A stretch of 64,000 nt of DNA from Diabrotica undecimpunctata (GCF_040954645.1 NC_092806.1:129292952-129356951), one strand, 5' to 3'. Positions 1-11,539 are shown, counted from the first letter of the stretch. The notes: a model not told the origin generated them from the letters alone. Program-made: numbers and translations.

Positions 1-212
1 TTACTCCCCTACGAGGGGGGTTTTGGGAGGAAGCCTGGGGGTAAAAGTGGTAAACTTTTTTGAATCTTTTTTGGGGATTTAAAATTAATATTCTCGGCAA
101 GATTTAGCTTGTTTGTATGATTTTTAGGGGTTAACTCTCTGACGACTGGACCAAAGTTTCAAAGTTCAAGGAACACAAACACAAGTTGATGTGGTGATAT
201 TGTGGGTTCAAT
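1..212. other. Unassigned flank
   Basis: No reading frame or repeat boundary is recognised. The first 60 bases are unusually G-rich for this window and look like the broken end of a dispersed repeat, but no second copy is visible here. Confidence 0.3.
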
Positions 213-424
213 CCATAGACATGTAATACAAATAGACTGACTGTTGCAATGCAGGTCCGTTCCTCTAGTGCGACAGAGAAAACAGACGTAAAGCAGTCTC
301 TGCATCTATTTTAATGGGTCCAGTTTATCGACGACGTGACCTAAATGACCAATGGGAAGGTCACGTGGTCGATTAACCCGGCACATTAGAAAGAGATGCA
401 GGGACTGCTTTGCGTCTGTTTTCT
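213..424. mobile_element. Palindromic MITE-like element, copy A (one end missing)
   Basis: The two halves are inverted copies of each other. AGAAAACAGACGTAAAGCAG near 278 is matched in inverse by CTGCTTTGCGTCTGTTTTCT ending at 424. The centre carries ACGTGACC and its inverse. The left half starts at CCATAGACAT and is shared with the second copy at 10562-11326. The right outer 60-70 bases present in that second copy are missing here. No protein is encoded. Superfamily is not assignable from this sequence alone. Confidence 0.7.
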
Positions 425-445
425 ATATTTTAGTTTATATATTAA

Positions 446-625
446 GGAAATAATAAAATGGATACCAACTGAAAGTAAGAAAATATGAAGACCAAAACAT
501 ATATGGTTAGAAAGCGTTCAAAGAGCAATTTAGGAGAGGAATCTTCAGGCTGGAGATTGGAAGGACAGGCAAGAATATAAACTACAAACCGTAAGACGTT
601 ATGAAAACCGATATGACAGTTGACT
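446..625 (+). pseudogene. RTE-like C-terminal tail fragment (group D-like)
   Basis: One frame with two stops reads RPKHIWLESVQ, then ERNLQAGDWKDRQ, which resembles the arginine-rich RP(K/R)..WL..V....L...D..DR tail seen complete at 60965-61402. Only about 55 residues remain, with no reverse-transcriptase core on either side. This is a weak but patterned match. A chance frame in AT-rich DNA is the alternative. Confidence 0.4.
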
Positions 626-1309
626 TTTCTAATATTTAAATTTTTTACCATATTCACAGGTATAGCCAAAATATTTTTAATCTAACTTCCTGTGGTATAG
701 GGAGAGATAACGGGAGTGTGGGAGTGGGGGGAGGGCAGAGGGAGAAAAAAGTACTTATTTAAGAATATTTTAAATACAGAAATAAATTATAAATTGACTA
801 GTTCAAAGTAAAAGTACTGAAATCAAATATTTCTTACAATAAATGGTCTAAAGATTTCTACGAAATAACCTACAGATACTGTAAAAATATTTAAAAAATA
901 AAAAAGAGTAATTATGTTAGTTTCCTATCAAATGGGAAACTGATTCGTTATTTGACATTCGTCATTTTGGTTAAACATTAACTGGATTAATGTCTATAGT
1001 TTTAAGTGTTGACTACATCGACGATGTTATGTTCTTTTCGTAAAGTGAAAATGAAAAAGACTTTCGAAACTTATTTCATTTACCTTTTCAAGTGGGTCTG
1101 AAACAATCGAAGGCGTTTACATGGATTTTACATTCAAGAACATTCTACTCATATTAAACATGACATAACCTAATTTAACCCCAAAATATGTTAAAAAGTG
1201 TCGATTATTTGGTGAAAATATATTTTTAAAATAAACAACGGGATGTGGCACTCTGGGAGTGACTGAGGAGAGAAAGCATAGCTTTCTTATAGTTTAGGCA
1301 AAGAGCGAT
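626..1309. other. No feature seen
   Basis: AT-rich sequence with short G-rich runs around 700-750. No coding similarity or repeat partner was recognised. Confidence 0.4.
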
Positions 1310-1618
1310 GGTTTTAATTTGCTTTAATTTGATTCGATAATCGATTCGATTCGATAATCGATTCGATTCAATAATCGATTCGATTCGATAATTGATTTAA
1401 TTCGATTTGATAGTTGATATTTGATTCAATCGATTCGATCCGATAAAAGATTCGCTTTAATAATCGATTTTATTCGATAATTGATTCAATCAGGATCGAT
1501 AAACGATTCAATTCAATATTTAATTTAATTTGATTCAGATTCGATAATCGATTCGATAAACGATTTGATTTGTTAATTGATACGATTCGATAATCGATTC
1601 GATTTGATAATCGATCCC
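1310..1618. repeat. Degenerate tandem repeat of GATTCGATAATC type
   Basis: About 300 bases are built from imperfect repeats of GATTCGATAATCGATTC-like units. The unit contains the palindrome ATCGAT. Spacing varies and point changes are frequent, so it is an old simple-sequence array. It directly abuts the retroelement at 1620. Confidence 0.85.
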
Positions 1619-1619
1619 G

Positions 1620-2297
1620 AAAAATAAGAGATTTCCGCAATCAGAAAGGTTATACATGAAGGGTATAGCCGAAAAACGTACTGCTTATACTGACATAATA
1701 AACAAATCCACTAACAAAAGTAAGACAATATGGAGTATTGTTAACAAAGAAACCTATAAGGAGAATACTACGTCCAATCTTAACTTAACACCAGAAGAGA
1801 TTAACCAATACTTTACGAATATAGCAGATATTATATCGAAATTAATGGGAAACTCTGAGCATGACTACTATCTTAGCAGGCTACCTAGAAGGTCGAGTTC
1901 GTTCTTTATGGCCCCAATAGTAACATCTGATGTGAAAGAATGCATACGCAAATTTAAAAATTCCTCATGTGTTGACTACTATGGTTTTAACAGTAAAAAA
2001 AATTATTGAGGCATCGCTAGATATAATTATTGAACCACTCACAATAATATTTAACAAATGTATTAACGAAACTTACTGGCCTAATGTATTCAAATATCAA
2101 AAGTAATTCCACTTCATAAAAAAGGAAATAAAAATGCTCCAGACAATTACAGACCTATTACCATAGTACCAATAATAAGTAAAATTTTGGAAATCTTAAT
2201 TAAAGATCGTATAACAAATTATTTGGATAACAAATTAATTATATCTAGCTCTCAATTTGGTTTTAGAAAAAAATACTCAACAACTAAAGCTTTATTG
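1620..2297 (+). pseudogene. Jockey/CR1-like non-LTR reverse transcriptase, first part (interrupted)
   Basis: The segment encodes the linker before reverse transcriptase (open from 1656 to 2009) and then, after frameshifts near 2010 and 2100, the first RT blocks: IPLHKKG-like, NYRPIT and SQFGFRKKYSTT. This spacing is typical of Jockey-superfamily RTs. The endonuclease half is absent upstream, where a simple repeat begins. The frame is cut at 2297 by the insertion described next and resumes at 2747. Non-functional because of frameshifts. Confidence 0.75.
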
Positions 2298-2738
2298 AAA
2301 GTCCTCCTCCTCCTAAGTGCCTTCTCTGTTGAGGTTGGCGATCAATATGGCAAATTTCTCTCTATTCTGGGCTTGATGAATTAATTCATTTCCTCTTGTG
2401 TGGGTCCAATCTCTAATGTTTCGTAGCCAAGATTTTTTCTTTCGTCCTATACCCCTTTTACCTTCAATCTTGCCTTCTAATATTACCTGGAGCTGCTCAA
2501 ATTCCCTATGGCGCATTATATGTCCTAGATATGACGTCTTTTTAATTTTGATAGTATTGACCAGATGAGGGCGTGTGTTCATTACTCTCAGTACTTCTTC
2601 ATTCGTAGTTCTGCTGGTCCAGCTTATTCTTAGCATTCGGCGGTACATCCACATCTCAAATGAATTTAATTTGTTGACGTCATACTGTTTTAATGTCGAG
2701 GTCTCACAGCCATATAGTAATAGAGACCACACATAGCA
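2298..2738 (-). mobile_element. 5'-truncated group A RTE-like insertion with 8-bp target duplication
   Basis: On the minus strand, an open frame from 2732 to 2313 encodes the group A C-terminal tail: LLYGCETSTLK, LNSFEMWMYRRMLRISW, TSYLGHIMRH and GKRGIGRKKKSWLRNIRDW. It ends in the group's 3' terminus (GATCGCCAACCT, GGCACTT, then GGA/GAA repeats) at 2298. CTTTATTG is present at both edges (2290-2297 and 2739-2746). Removing the insert plus one copy puts the surrounding Jockey-like RT back into one frame, which confirms the boundaries. No RT core, so it was dead on arrival. Confidence 0.9.
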
Positions 2739-3372
2739 CTTTATTGTTCTTATTGGAAGTAATAGAACATATTGTTCACGGTCTTGATGCAGGTGAACCT
2801 ACAAATGGATTAATGTGTGACCTTGCAAAATCTTTTCATTGTGTGGATATTCAAACACTATTGATAAGATTGGAGTACTATGGAATAAGTGGTACCATAC
2901 ACGACCTTTTAAAATCATATCTTACAGAAAGAACACAGATTGTTGCATTTAATAAATAAGAATCTAATCCTCTACCAGTTTCAATCGAAGTACCACAAGG
3001 ATCAGTTTTGGGACCTCTGCTATTCTTGATATATATAAATGATGTACCAAGGTCGTTGGAAAGCACCAACTGTATTCTTTTTGCAGATGACATAACCTTA
3101 TTATGTAGAGGTAAAACTGATTACAGTCACGAAATATTAAAAAAATCTAAATCTTAGTTTAACTGTAACAATCTTAAGTTAAACTATTTTAAGCCTAATT
3201 GAATGTTTTTTTTTATATTTTTATATTTCTATTTTTTACTATATATGTTATATTGTGTTCTTGCACTATTTCTTAGTTATTTCCTATGTATACATAAGTG
3301 ACTTATTTATATTGTGACATGACATGTAGTGTTTACTATGTAAAAATTGTCAATAAACGTATCTCTCTATCT
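2739..3372 (+). pseudogene. Jockey/CR1-like RT, second part, and 3' untranslated end
   Basis: This continues the interrupted RT: a degraded D-box (LAKSF where D-F-(S/A)KAFD is usual), a stop at 2957-2959, then VPQGSVLGPLLFLIYINDVP and the catalytic FADD near 3081-3092. The frame fails around 3155. An AT-rich 3' tail follows, with AATAAA near 3352 and a short tandem CTATCT tail at 3362-3372 that probably marks the element's 3' end. Confidence 0.75.
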
Positions 3373-4494
3373 ATAAGTGGATAAAAATGTTAAACTCTTC
3401 TCGCCAAAAGTTTCTTTATAGACACTCTACCGAATCTAAAAAATGATTTATAGCTTCCTAGGAAAAACATAAATAATTGAGTGAGTTGGAGAAAAAATAG
3501 TGTTTAAAAATAGATATGATAAAAAAAGAACTATTGCAGAAAAGAAGAGCAGAAAATCAAATCAGACATATTTATAAAAAACACATACATAAAAGACATA
3601 TTTCTTCTGTCTTATTTCCAAGTGTCTTAGTCAGTTATTATTAACTTAGGGACAACTGATGTTCAACAGATTTTTTGATTTCCAATGAATATGTTTATTA
3701 AAACTTATTCTTGTTTATAAATATCTCTTCTCTCTCTCTCTCACTCCTCTTTCTCTCTAACTCTCTCTCAGTAGCAAATAATGTGTATCACTTACCGAAG
3801 TACTGACAGAAATATAAAGATTAATTTAGCTAATTGTTTATATTTTTTATAACCGTGTTACAATCTCACATAAATATCATTTGCAAATATTATACATAAA
3901 AAAGTTAATAAATAGGTCAATCGAGTTAAAATAGTGTACACCATCGCGGTAGTTCTGAACATATGTTATATGTATATCAAACAAATTTTAGCATGTGCAC
4001 CTCAAACCCAATTAACCGTTGTTTTTCCTAAATGATTAAAAACCGAGACGACGACACATGGCTGAACTGGTCTACTTATCTAACCGATATGTTATTGTCG
4101 TAATAGGTGCTCCAGTTATTAAAACTAGGTTTTATTAAACGATGCTTCTTCCAGACTTTATCCGAATTAAGGCCTAAAAAATATCTTTCATACAAGGAAA
4201 TAAACTAACAAATACTAATGGCTATTTTTTTGTCGCCGTAATTTTTTCAAAATGCTTTGAACTCCGAAAAAACATTAAATTAATAAAATGAATACTATAA
4301 AAGACAATTAAAATCAATTTAACAAGAGCTGTACAGAGTAAATAGGAAACATGATCAAATCCACTTGGCATGCCCAAATAATGTCAAAGGAACACAAACT
4401 TTTTTTCTTATATATACAACAAAAGTTAAAAAGTGCACTAATTTAAGGAACATTTTTAACATAAAAGTCAATATAAAACATAAGAATCTTATAC
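3373..4494. other. No gene seen; low-complexity patch
   Basis: AT-rich sequence with one pyrimidine-rich patch (listed separately). No coding similarity on either strand. Confidence 0.4.
3724..3772. repeat. CT-rich simple sequence
   Basis: Imperfect (TC)n run of about 50 bases with scattered A and CCT interruptions. Confidence 0.8.
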
Positions 4495-4920
4495 CAAATG
4501 TGTTTAATAATCTGTATATCCTCCAGCAGCATTAATTACAGCTTGAGGGAATAGGATCCATTCCTGTGTAAAAAGATCCAATAGACCTTTTCTAGTATGA
4601 ACATTGCGTAGATGAGGAATTAATGAATAACTTGTACATGCCTGAATCTCTTTTGTTGACCAGGTCGTCTTCAAACTCTCACTCCTCTTGAATCAGGGTA
4701 GGGGCAAAACCTAGCTTCATCTGTGAATAACACAAAACTTCATTCTTGGAAGCCCCACTGCGCATACTATTGTGCCCACCTAAATTGAGTCCACGATTTT
4801 CAGGACGTAACATGAGAAACCTTAATGGACGTCCGGCGTGCAGGTCACTTCCATGTCATCTATTCCTCAAAGTTTGGTCAATAACAGTAATGCCATGGAT
4901 ATTTTTTAAGATCCTAACCT
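4495..4920 (-). pseudogene. Tc1/mariner transposase relic
   Basis: Read on the minus strand, the fragment starts with a helix-turn-helix-like TVIDQTLRNR, followed by a LHAGRPLR block. It then has VLFTDEARF, the first catalytic aspartate motif of Tc1-like transposases (codons at 4716-4727). A stop replaces the tryptophan of VWRR. The middle with the second aspartate and the glutamate is deleted. The last block, AGGYTDY then stop near 4510, is the usual C-terminal end of the family. Terminal repeats were not located with confidence. Confidence 0.7.
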
Positions 4921-4971
4921 ATATCTTATGTATACTTTGTAATATTTATATTTATTTTGCTACAAGTATCT

Positions 4972-6183
4972 TGTAATTTGGATCACATAAGCTGTGCTTT
5001 AGCTCGATATTATTGTATACGTATTATTGTAAACGGGTATAGAGAGTCAGAGAATAACATTACCGCTATATCTAGGGGGATAGGACTTATGGACATAGGT
5101 GAGCAACTGGATAAACAGGTTGCTAATTTAAAAACTTTTTTTCAGGTGCAGGCTGAGACATCTACCTTATCTACCCTTATCTACCCTATCGAGCAATTTG
5201 CGCAGTAGATGATACAACGCCGCTTAAAATGAGGGAATAAGAAATGTACATAAACCACCTGACTAAACAAGAAAAAATGCGCATCTGAATGAGATCAGCC
5301 AAGAATATGTCGATAATACAGCGTCGAACTATTGGTTGACATCATAAAAGATGTTTCTCGAGACTGAGGGCTTTCTATTTGCCATTCGGGATCAGGTTAT
5401 TTCAACTAAAAATTACCTGAAATATATTGTTAAAGATCCTTAGTCCAAATGACAAATGTCGATATGCTAAGCCCAAGAAACTATCCAACATCTTACCGGG
5501 AACTGCCAGGCGTTTGTCGGAACTAATTATAAAGAATGCCATGACTCCGCAGGAAAGATTAGCCACCAAGAACTAGCTGACAAACTGGGACTTCTTCTAG
5601 CCAAACCGACCAACTTCCTTATTATCACTACGTCCCTGATGCATTGCTTGAAAATGACAACTACAAGCTATACTGGGACCGCACTGTACTTACAGACCAA
5701 CCAGTGGCACATAATAGACCAAGTGTCATACTAGTTAATAAACTTACTAGGCAAACAACACTTATTGATGTGGCGATACCTAACACCAATAATTTGCGTG
5801 TTAAATATAACGAAAAGTTCGCTAACTACAGAGATCTAAAAATACAAATTAGAAGACAATGGAGAATGGAAAGTACCCAGACAGTACCTATTATTCTATC
5901 TACTACTAGTGTTATTCTCAAAAACCTTCTAGAGAACATTAAACAACTGGGTCTAAATGAACATCTCTATGTGGCCATGTAGAAAGCTGTACTTCTCGCG
6001 ACGTCCAGATTTGTACGAAAATTCTTGAGAGATACTCTAGCATACCAATTCACCTAGGGCTCGATACCACGGAAAGAGTCCCACCAGAGTTTAATCCTTT
6101 TGATACCGTAGGTATCTGGGATAAATGAGTTTTCCCCTTAGAGGAAGTGCGAACCGTGTGGCTAAATCTGGATAATAATAATC
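4972..6183 (+). pseudogene. R2-group-like non-LTR element, 3' part (zinc knuckle and restriction-like endonuclease domain)
   Basis: Several frames together give the end of an R2/R4-type ORF. GYRESENNIT and GIGLMDIGEQL (4990-5208) are the pre-endonuclease region. Around 5448-5515 a CRY...ETIQHITGNCQ-like stretch matches the C-terminal zinc knuckle. An open frame at 5644-5982 gives LYWDRTVLTDQ, LIDVAIPNTNN and YRDLKIQIRRQW, the restriction-like endonuclease block. The usual PD pair reads PS here (RPSVILV), so the nuclease would probably be inactive. The 3' flank ends at 6173-6183 in an (AAT)n tract, a plausible 3' tail. The RT core is absent and frameshifts and stops are frequent. Confidence 0.7.
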
Positions 6184-7860
6184 GCATCAGCTTTTAAAAG
6201 ACCAGCCTGAACCATATTCACAGCACTTACCATTTGAACATATGTTAAATGCTGACGCTTCATGACTATAATTCATCGTTGCGCTTAATAATCTTGTTTT
6301 AGTATAATTCTAAAGTAAATACAGACCATCTTTAAAATTTGAAGAAATACTTATTTCTTTAACAAGCCCTAATCGTACAAATTTGAGGCGCTGTCACGTA
6401 TGTATTAACAAAAAAGTGTTCAAGTTTTTATTGAAAAAAGTGGAATAATAATGGTGTTCCTTCGATATTTTTGATGTGTGTATATTATACCTAAGGGTTG
6501 TCAACAACCTAACCACTCTCTATGGCTTAATATATATGCGGGGTCAGTTTCTTAAATTACATTTCTCTATAAGTTTCCATAATGGTCGTATCAATAGAAA
6601 TTCCTTTGGGAGACATGTTCTGTTTAAGCGTCGTCTACTAGGTCTTCTTGTGTGATATCTTTCGAACTTGTGTGATAAGTATCAGTTTGAACTCAGATAG
6701 TGAACCTAGCTACATCAGTAAAGCGCTCAAAATCAATTATTAGTTTTTAAGGTGAACTAATGAGAATATTATGAACTTAAAATAGAAATGTAGTAGAATA
6801 GGATATAGGAAGTCCGGGTGCGGCACTTTGGGTAACAAAGAAAACAAATTGGAGTTAAGTGCACTGTAGGGATGAGACTGGTCCAATAGGAGAAGTTGTT
6901 GATAATTGTTGAGAAAATGGGCAAGATACACCTCAAAAAAGTTAAGCATGACATTATTTTGGAGGACTTCAAAATAAGTTATTTAAATTCTTTATTGATG
7001 AACCCACGACAAAGATAAATAAAATTGAAAACATTTTGAATGTGATAATCGGTCTGCTGTTCTTTTAAAAATGAAAATTTAGAACTTTGTTTACCAATTT
7101 ATCGGATTTCCAGATGGTCTGTATCGTATTTTAAGATAATTTTATGAAAATTTTTTGAAAAAATAGCACCTGTTTTTTTTTATTCTGTTGAAAAATGTCT
7201 GCCGAAATGTCTAATCGTGCCAGGAGTGTATTTTTTATTAAATTCCTGGAATTAATATTTCGATTTTGTTATTTTTGGCTATGAACTAATTGTCAATATG
7301 TAACGAATAAACGGCTAGACGAATCATGTGATCAATCCGTTACGTTAGTGACTTTTATTACTTTTTAACAGTCATAAGTTTATAGTATGATTTGTTATAT
7401 ACGAATATTGCCACCGATAAGTTATTAAAATATTGTTTGATACACTTTGCCAAAATTAAGTCCAAAAATATTTCAAGAATAAATGGCTCATAAAAAAGTT
7501 GGCGGCCAATCAAAAATCTATCATTAACTACAAATTTAATCACTTTTCTGTCGATACATATGTATGAGGCCAGAAATATTATAAATATGTCAGTTCCGGG
7601 GTGAGTGTCATTTTTTCCGTAGAACCTGTAGCCGTATTCACTTTTTTAGGTAGGCTTAATCCATTATTTAACTTTTTAGTATGTTTCCCCAAAAACCAGT
7701 TTTAACCAGTTTCTTTACTATGTTATATTTTTAAAGTTTTTCTGGAAAATTCAAACAAAAGACAGAGCAGAAAGTTTGAGAAGGTCGTGGCCTTTTAAGC
7801 GTGATTGTGACCTAAACAAACTGAATTTAGAGCTGGGAAATATTGCTGTGGACAAATTTT
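6184..7860. other. No gene seen
   Basis: AT-rich DNA. Short frames at 6740-6972 and 7358-7543 have AT-driven hydrophobic composition and no recognisable motif. Confidence 0.4.
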
Positions 7861-8290
7861 AAACCGTTTATAGCATATTACAGGTAGCAGGTAGATACCC
7901 TTCTATGATCCATAACGAGGAAAATCTACTTCAGGGATGCGACCTTGCCTACTCTTACATCCTTAGTTTCGGGTGAGATTACGTCAAATCTATATCTTTC
8001 TATCAATATCACATATCCCTTAACATTTCTATCAGCCATGAAAAACAGCCAACAAGGAAACAAGCACATGAGACATAGTGCCCAATGTTCCTAAAGGCGA
8101 AAGAGCTGATCTCTGAAGCATAGCAAACCGACCTATCGACGGCATAAGTGATCTCTTTCACTCTACCAACGGTCTCTGTCCAGAGAGCGAACTAGCGAAA
8201 TAACATAGAGCACTCTGTTATCCTTGGGGTGAGAACTCGCCTCCACCGTGAGAAAAGCGGATAAATGTAAAAATCAAAGGCATACGTAAG
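7861..8290. other. Unassigned GC-richer block
   Basis: Base composition rises clearly above the surroundings, with short direct repeats (AGGTAGCAGGTAG near 7881) and stop-rich frames on both strands. It could be an untranslated end of a retroelement. No partner copy occurs in this window to test that. Confidence 0.3.
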
Positions 8291-8469
8291 GCACTGAAAG
8301 ACCATCATATTAAATTTCTACATTAATATTTTAAAAACGTCAATCATGGTATACTCTCAACAATTAACGGTCAAACTCAATGCTTCAAATTGGTACATGG
8401 ATTTTAAGTTTTTACTCCTTAGTATAACTTAGCGGAAAAAATGGAAAGATGCAACTTAAATATTATAAG

Positions 8470-9480
8470 CTTCAGGAAGATCAGACGGCCAGACAGTGGT
8501 AAGTGCTCTAAAGAAAAGGCAACACTATACTACTCAATTACAATATCTTAATGGAGTAGGCTTCCTCGTCAATAGACAGAGTAATAAAAGGGTGCAGCAC
8601 TTTGTAGCGTACTCGAATAGGATAGCGTTGTTACAAGTCCCAGCCGATCTAGTTGATCTGAACATAATTCAGATATACGTATCAACGTTAGAAAAACTTG
8701 ATTAAAAAATGACTCAGTAGTTTAAAGAAATAAGGGGAATAATGAGACTGGTCAAGAAAAATCAAGGTCTCCCAATCATTGGAGACTTCAACGCCAAGGT
8801 AGGACTAGGCCGCGTTGAGAACGTAGTGGTTAGCTTTGGTTTGATAGACTAGAATAGTAGAGGAAATATATTAATCTAATTCTGCCAGGAAGAAAAATTA
8901 GTGATGTCAAACACATTTTTCCAACTGCTTCCGGGAAGACTATACACCTGTCAGACATTAAGATGATCACCTCGAAAGAAACTAAATTGACTTCATATTG
9001 ATCAGCCAAAGATACAGAAATACATTGTATGGAGTTACAACTTATTCTGGGACCGATATCGGGTCCAACCACAATACTGTGGTGGTAAAATTAAATATAA
9101 AATTAAGAAAGTTAAACGAAGGTTGTTGAAGAAAATCTGTATAAACAACTTAAAGAGACCTGAAGTACATATAAAAGTCAAAGAGAAAGTAAACAAGGCG
9201 ATCGCTATGAAGCAACAAAAATAAGAAATGGAATAAACGAAGAGCACTCAAAAATAAAGACGGTGAATATAAAAACTCAATAAAAACATTCGCAAAGAGA
9301 TTCGTAAAGCCTAAGAACATTGGGTAAAACATAGATGTACAGAAATTAAAGAGCTCGAAGAAAAACATGACCATTTCAACATACCCAAGCTAGTAAAAGA
9401 AGTATCAAGATGAATAAAACCTTGTAGCTTAAACAGAACATCACTGGAAAACAAATACCTAACAACTCTATGCAGAGAGC
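8470..9480 (+). pseudogene. RTE-like endonuclease domain and linker (broken)
   Basis: The apurinic-type endonuclease is recognised by IIGDFNAKVGLGR near 8774, followed by SFGLID, FCQEEKLV, SNTFFQLLPGRLYTC and a degraded QIDY region near 8980. After 9105 a lysine-rich linker follows, with AKREHWVK and CTEIKELEEKHD-like patterns in alternating frames (about 9295-9385). Stops and frameshifts are frequent. The GDFN aspartate and asparagine are kept, but the SDH motif is disrupted. The RT core that should follow is missing: the C-terminal tail begins near 9540 instead, so an internal deletion is likely. Confidence 0.7.
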
Positions 9481-9539
9481 AACCAGCGATGTCTTACAGA
9501 TGAATATAAAGACCAATTTTCTCCAAAAATCGCAATAAA

Positions 9540-9884
9540 AAGGAATAATTAGCTCAGGTGGCTGATTTCTATATACGCAGCTGAAACATGGACTCTCAAA
9601 AAAATCGATAGGAGTAAGGTAGAGACCTTCGAAATGTAGTTTCGAGAGCTTCAAGAGGTCACATAGCTAGAAGAACGGAAACCATGGAACTGTTGGTGGT
9701 AGAAGAAAAGGTACAAGGCATCTAACATGATGTGTAGACTAAATGAAGACTCTGGTGGGAAAATTTCTACATAAAGCCATCCATAAGGCACAGAATAACA
9801 GCCAATGGAGACAGCAAGCTAAGAATATTTAGAGAGCCACCACGCCATAACAAGGGCTCAAGAAATGAGGAGGAGGAGAAGGAG
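9540..9884 (+). pseudogene. RTE-like C-terminal tail with GGA-rich 3' end
   Basis: The fragment reads AETWTLKKIDRSKVETFEM, then RRTETMELL, and ends in a purine tract of GAGGAGGAGGAG type at 9869-9880. The motif AAETWTLKKIDR is closest to the tail at 21860-22237. The RT core is not upstream but directly downstream (9885), which is the wrong order for one element. Confidence 0.65.
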
Positions 9885-10545
9885 GATATAAATAAGTAAT
9901 AAAACTGTTAAATGACGAGAATATGGATGCACTGGTAGTAATATTCAAACAATATCCATGAGGCTGGCGAAATACCGCAGGACTGGTGGCTCCAGTCTAT
10001 CTTTGTACCTATTCCGAAGAAACCTAACGCAAACAGTTATGTCCACTTTCCAATGATCAGTCTATTAACCAGGTAATAAAACTGTTCTTAAAGATAGTGG
10101 ATACCAGAAATTCTAATGTGAAGCCCTCTTCAGTTTGACTGTATTGCTAAAAAATGCAGAGACTAGCGCAAAAAAGTTTTCTTATACTTCACTGATTACC
10201 AGAAAGCGTTTGACTGTGTCAAATATACAGAGCTTAAAAAACTGCTTTAAGGTAGAATGAAAGACCAAAATGACTTAAAATTCATTAACAATCTCTACTT
10301 AAATCAAACAGTATCGGTAAAAGTAGGGAATGAAAGTACACAGACCTTCCGTAAGACAGAGTTGTGTTTTGTCTACCCTGTTATGCAATCGTTATTATGA
10401 AGCAATTTTTGAAAACGTCTTGAGAGATACTGATGACATAAAGATTAATGGGGAGGTTGTTAATAAACTGCACTAAGCTGATGATGTAGGAAAACAATTT
10501 GGTTTAAGAATTAACACAGATAAAACTAAGGTAACGGAGGTTAGG
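9885..10545 (+). pseudogene. RTE-like reverse-transcriptase core fragment
   Basis: In shifting frames it shows LLNDENMDALV, QDWWLQSIF.PIPKK, TDYQKAFDCVKY (the first catalytic aspartate block, near 10195), LKFINNLYLNQTVSVKV and GLRINTDKTK near the end. The YADD box reads LADDV-like at about 10477 in a broken frame. It starts with the same roughly 90 bases that begin the core fragment on the minus strand at 21770-21855. Non-functional. Confidence 0.65.
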
Positions 10546-10561
10546 TTTGGTTAAGTAATGG

Positions 10562-11326
10562 CATAGACATATAATACAAATAGACTGAATACTGCAATAC
10601 AGTCGCGTTTCCTCAGTGCGACGGAGAGAACTGACACAAACCAGTCCCTGCATATATTTCTAATTTACCAGATTTATGGACCACGTGTACAAGTTCATAG
10701 GTTTTTCGTTTTAAGTGTATTTGTATGACACTGTATACTACCAGTTGCAATTTATGGATTGGAAACTATGGCAATAACAAGAAAAATGGCAGAACAATTA
10801 AGAGTAACTCAACGGGCCATGGAGAGGGCCATGTTAAATATAACACTCAGAGATAAAATTCCTAACACCAAAATACGTCGAAGAACTAAAGTAACCGACA
10901 TCATGGAAAAAATAGCGACATTGAAATGGCAATGAGTAACACATGTAGCAAGACAAGACACCAACAGATGGTCTCATAAAGTGACATTCTGGAGACCTCG
11001 AGAAACAAAAAGAAGCGTGGGAAGACTCAAAAAGAGATGTATAGACGATATAACAGCTGTAGTTGGAAAGCAGTGGATGAGAATTGCAAAAGATAGAAAA
11101 GCGTGGAAGCAATTGAGGAAGGCCTATGTCCAACAATGGATAAATGAAGGCTGAAGAAGAAGTAGATAGACCCCGTGACCTAAATGACCAATGATAAGGA
11201 CACGTGGTTGATAAACCCGGCCCATTAGAAAGAGATGCAAGGATTGCTTTGCGTTAGTTTTCTCTGTCGCACTGGAGGAACGCGACTGTATGGCAGCCTC
11301 TGTCAATTTGTATTATATGTCTATGG
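10562..11326. mobile_element. Palindromic MITE-like element, copy B (split by a retroelement)
   Basis: The left half (10562-10687) and right half (11169-11326) match copy A at 213-424 and are inverted relative to each other. Outer ends are CATAGACATATAATAC and its inverse GTATTATATGTCTATG-like. Without the insertion (10688-11168) and one short duplication the element would be about 275 bp. This copy keeps both ends. Confidence 0.75.
10688..11168 (+). mobile_element. RTE-like tail inserted in MITE copy B
   Basis: One frame reads LPVAIYGLETMAITRK, then RRAMERAMLNI-like and DKIPNTKIRRRTKV, a stop, THVARQDTNRW, KRSVGRLKKRCIDDI, QWMRIAKDRKAW and KAYVQQWINEG. This is the C-terminal tail of another RTE-like lineage (the YG.E......L...QRAMER type). 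The last bases are GAAGAAGAAGTAGATA. GACCACGTG (10679-10687) and GACCCCGTG (11169-11177) flank it and differ by one base, consistent with an old 9-bp target duplication. Confidence 0.75.
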
Positions 11327-11539
11327 TTAATGGTAATATACATTTAAGTATAAATATGAACGATAATGATATTTTTCAAGTCTTAGCTCAGATATCTCGG
11401 ATGCTGTATAACTGAGGTCCTTGACCCAGACACAGCGACACGCACCAAATTAAACAGGCAAGAGCAATATTTATGAATATGAGTAAGGTACCGTTTTGTA
11501 AAATAATACATTTACTTAATACTGCTGTATGTGAAGGAG
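11327..11539. other. No feature seen
   Basis: Short AT-rich spacer between the MITE copy and the next tail fragment. Confidence 0.3.

Noticed and set aside
200..216. GGGTTCAATCC resembling a tRNA/SINE B-box
   Set aside because: One base short of the B-box consensus, no A-box upstream, and it lies at the edge of the MITE copy.
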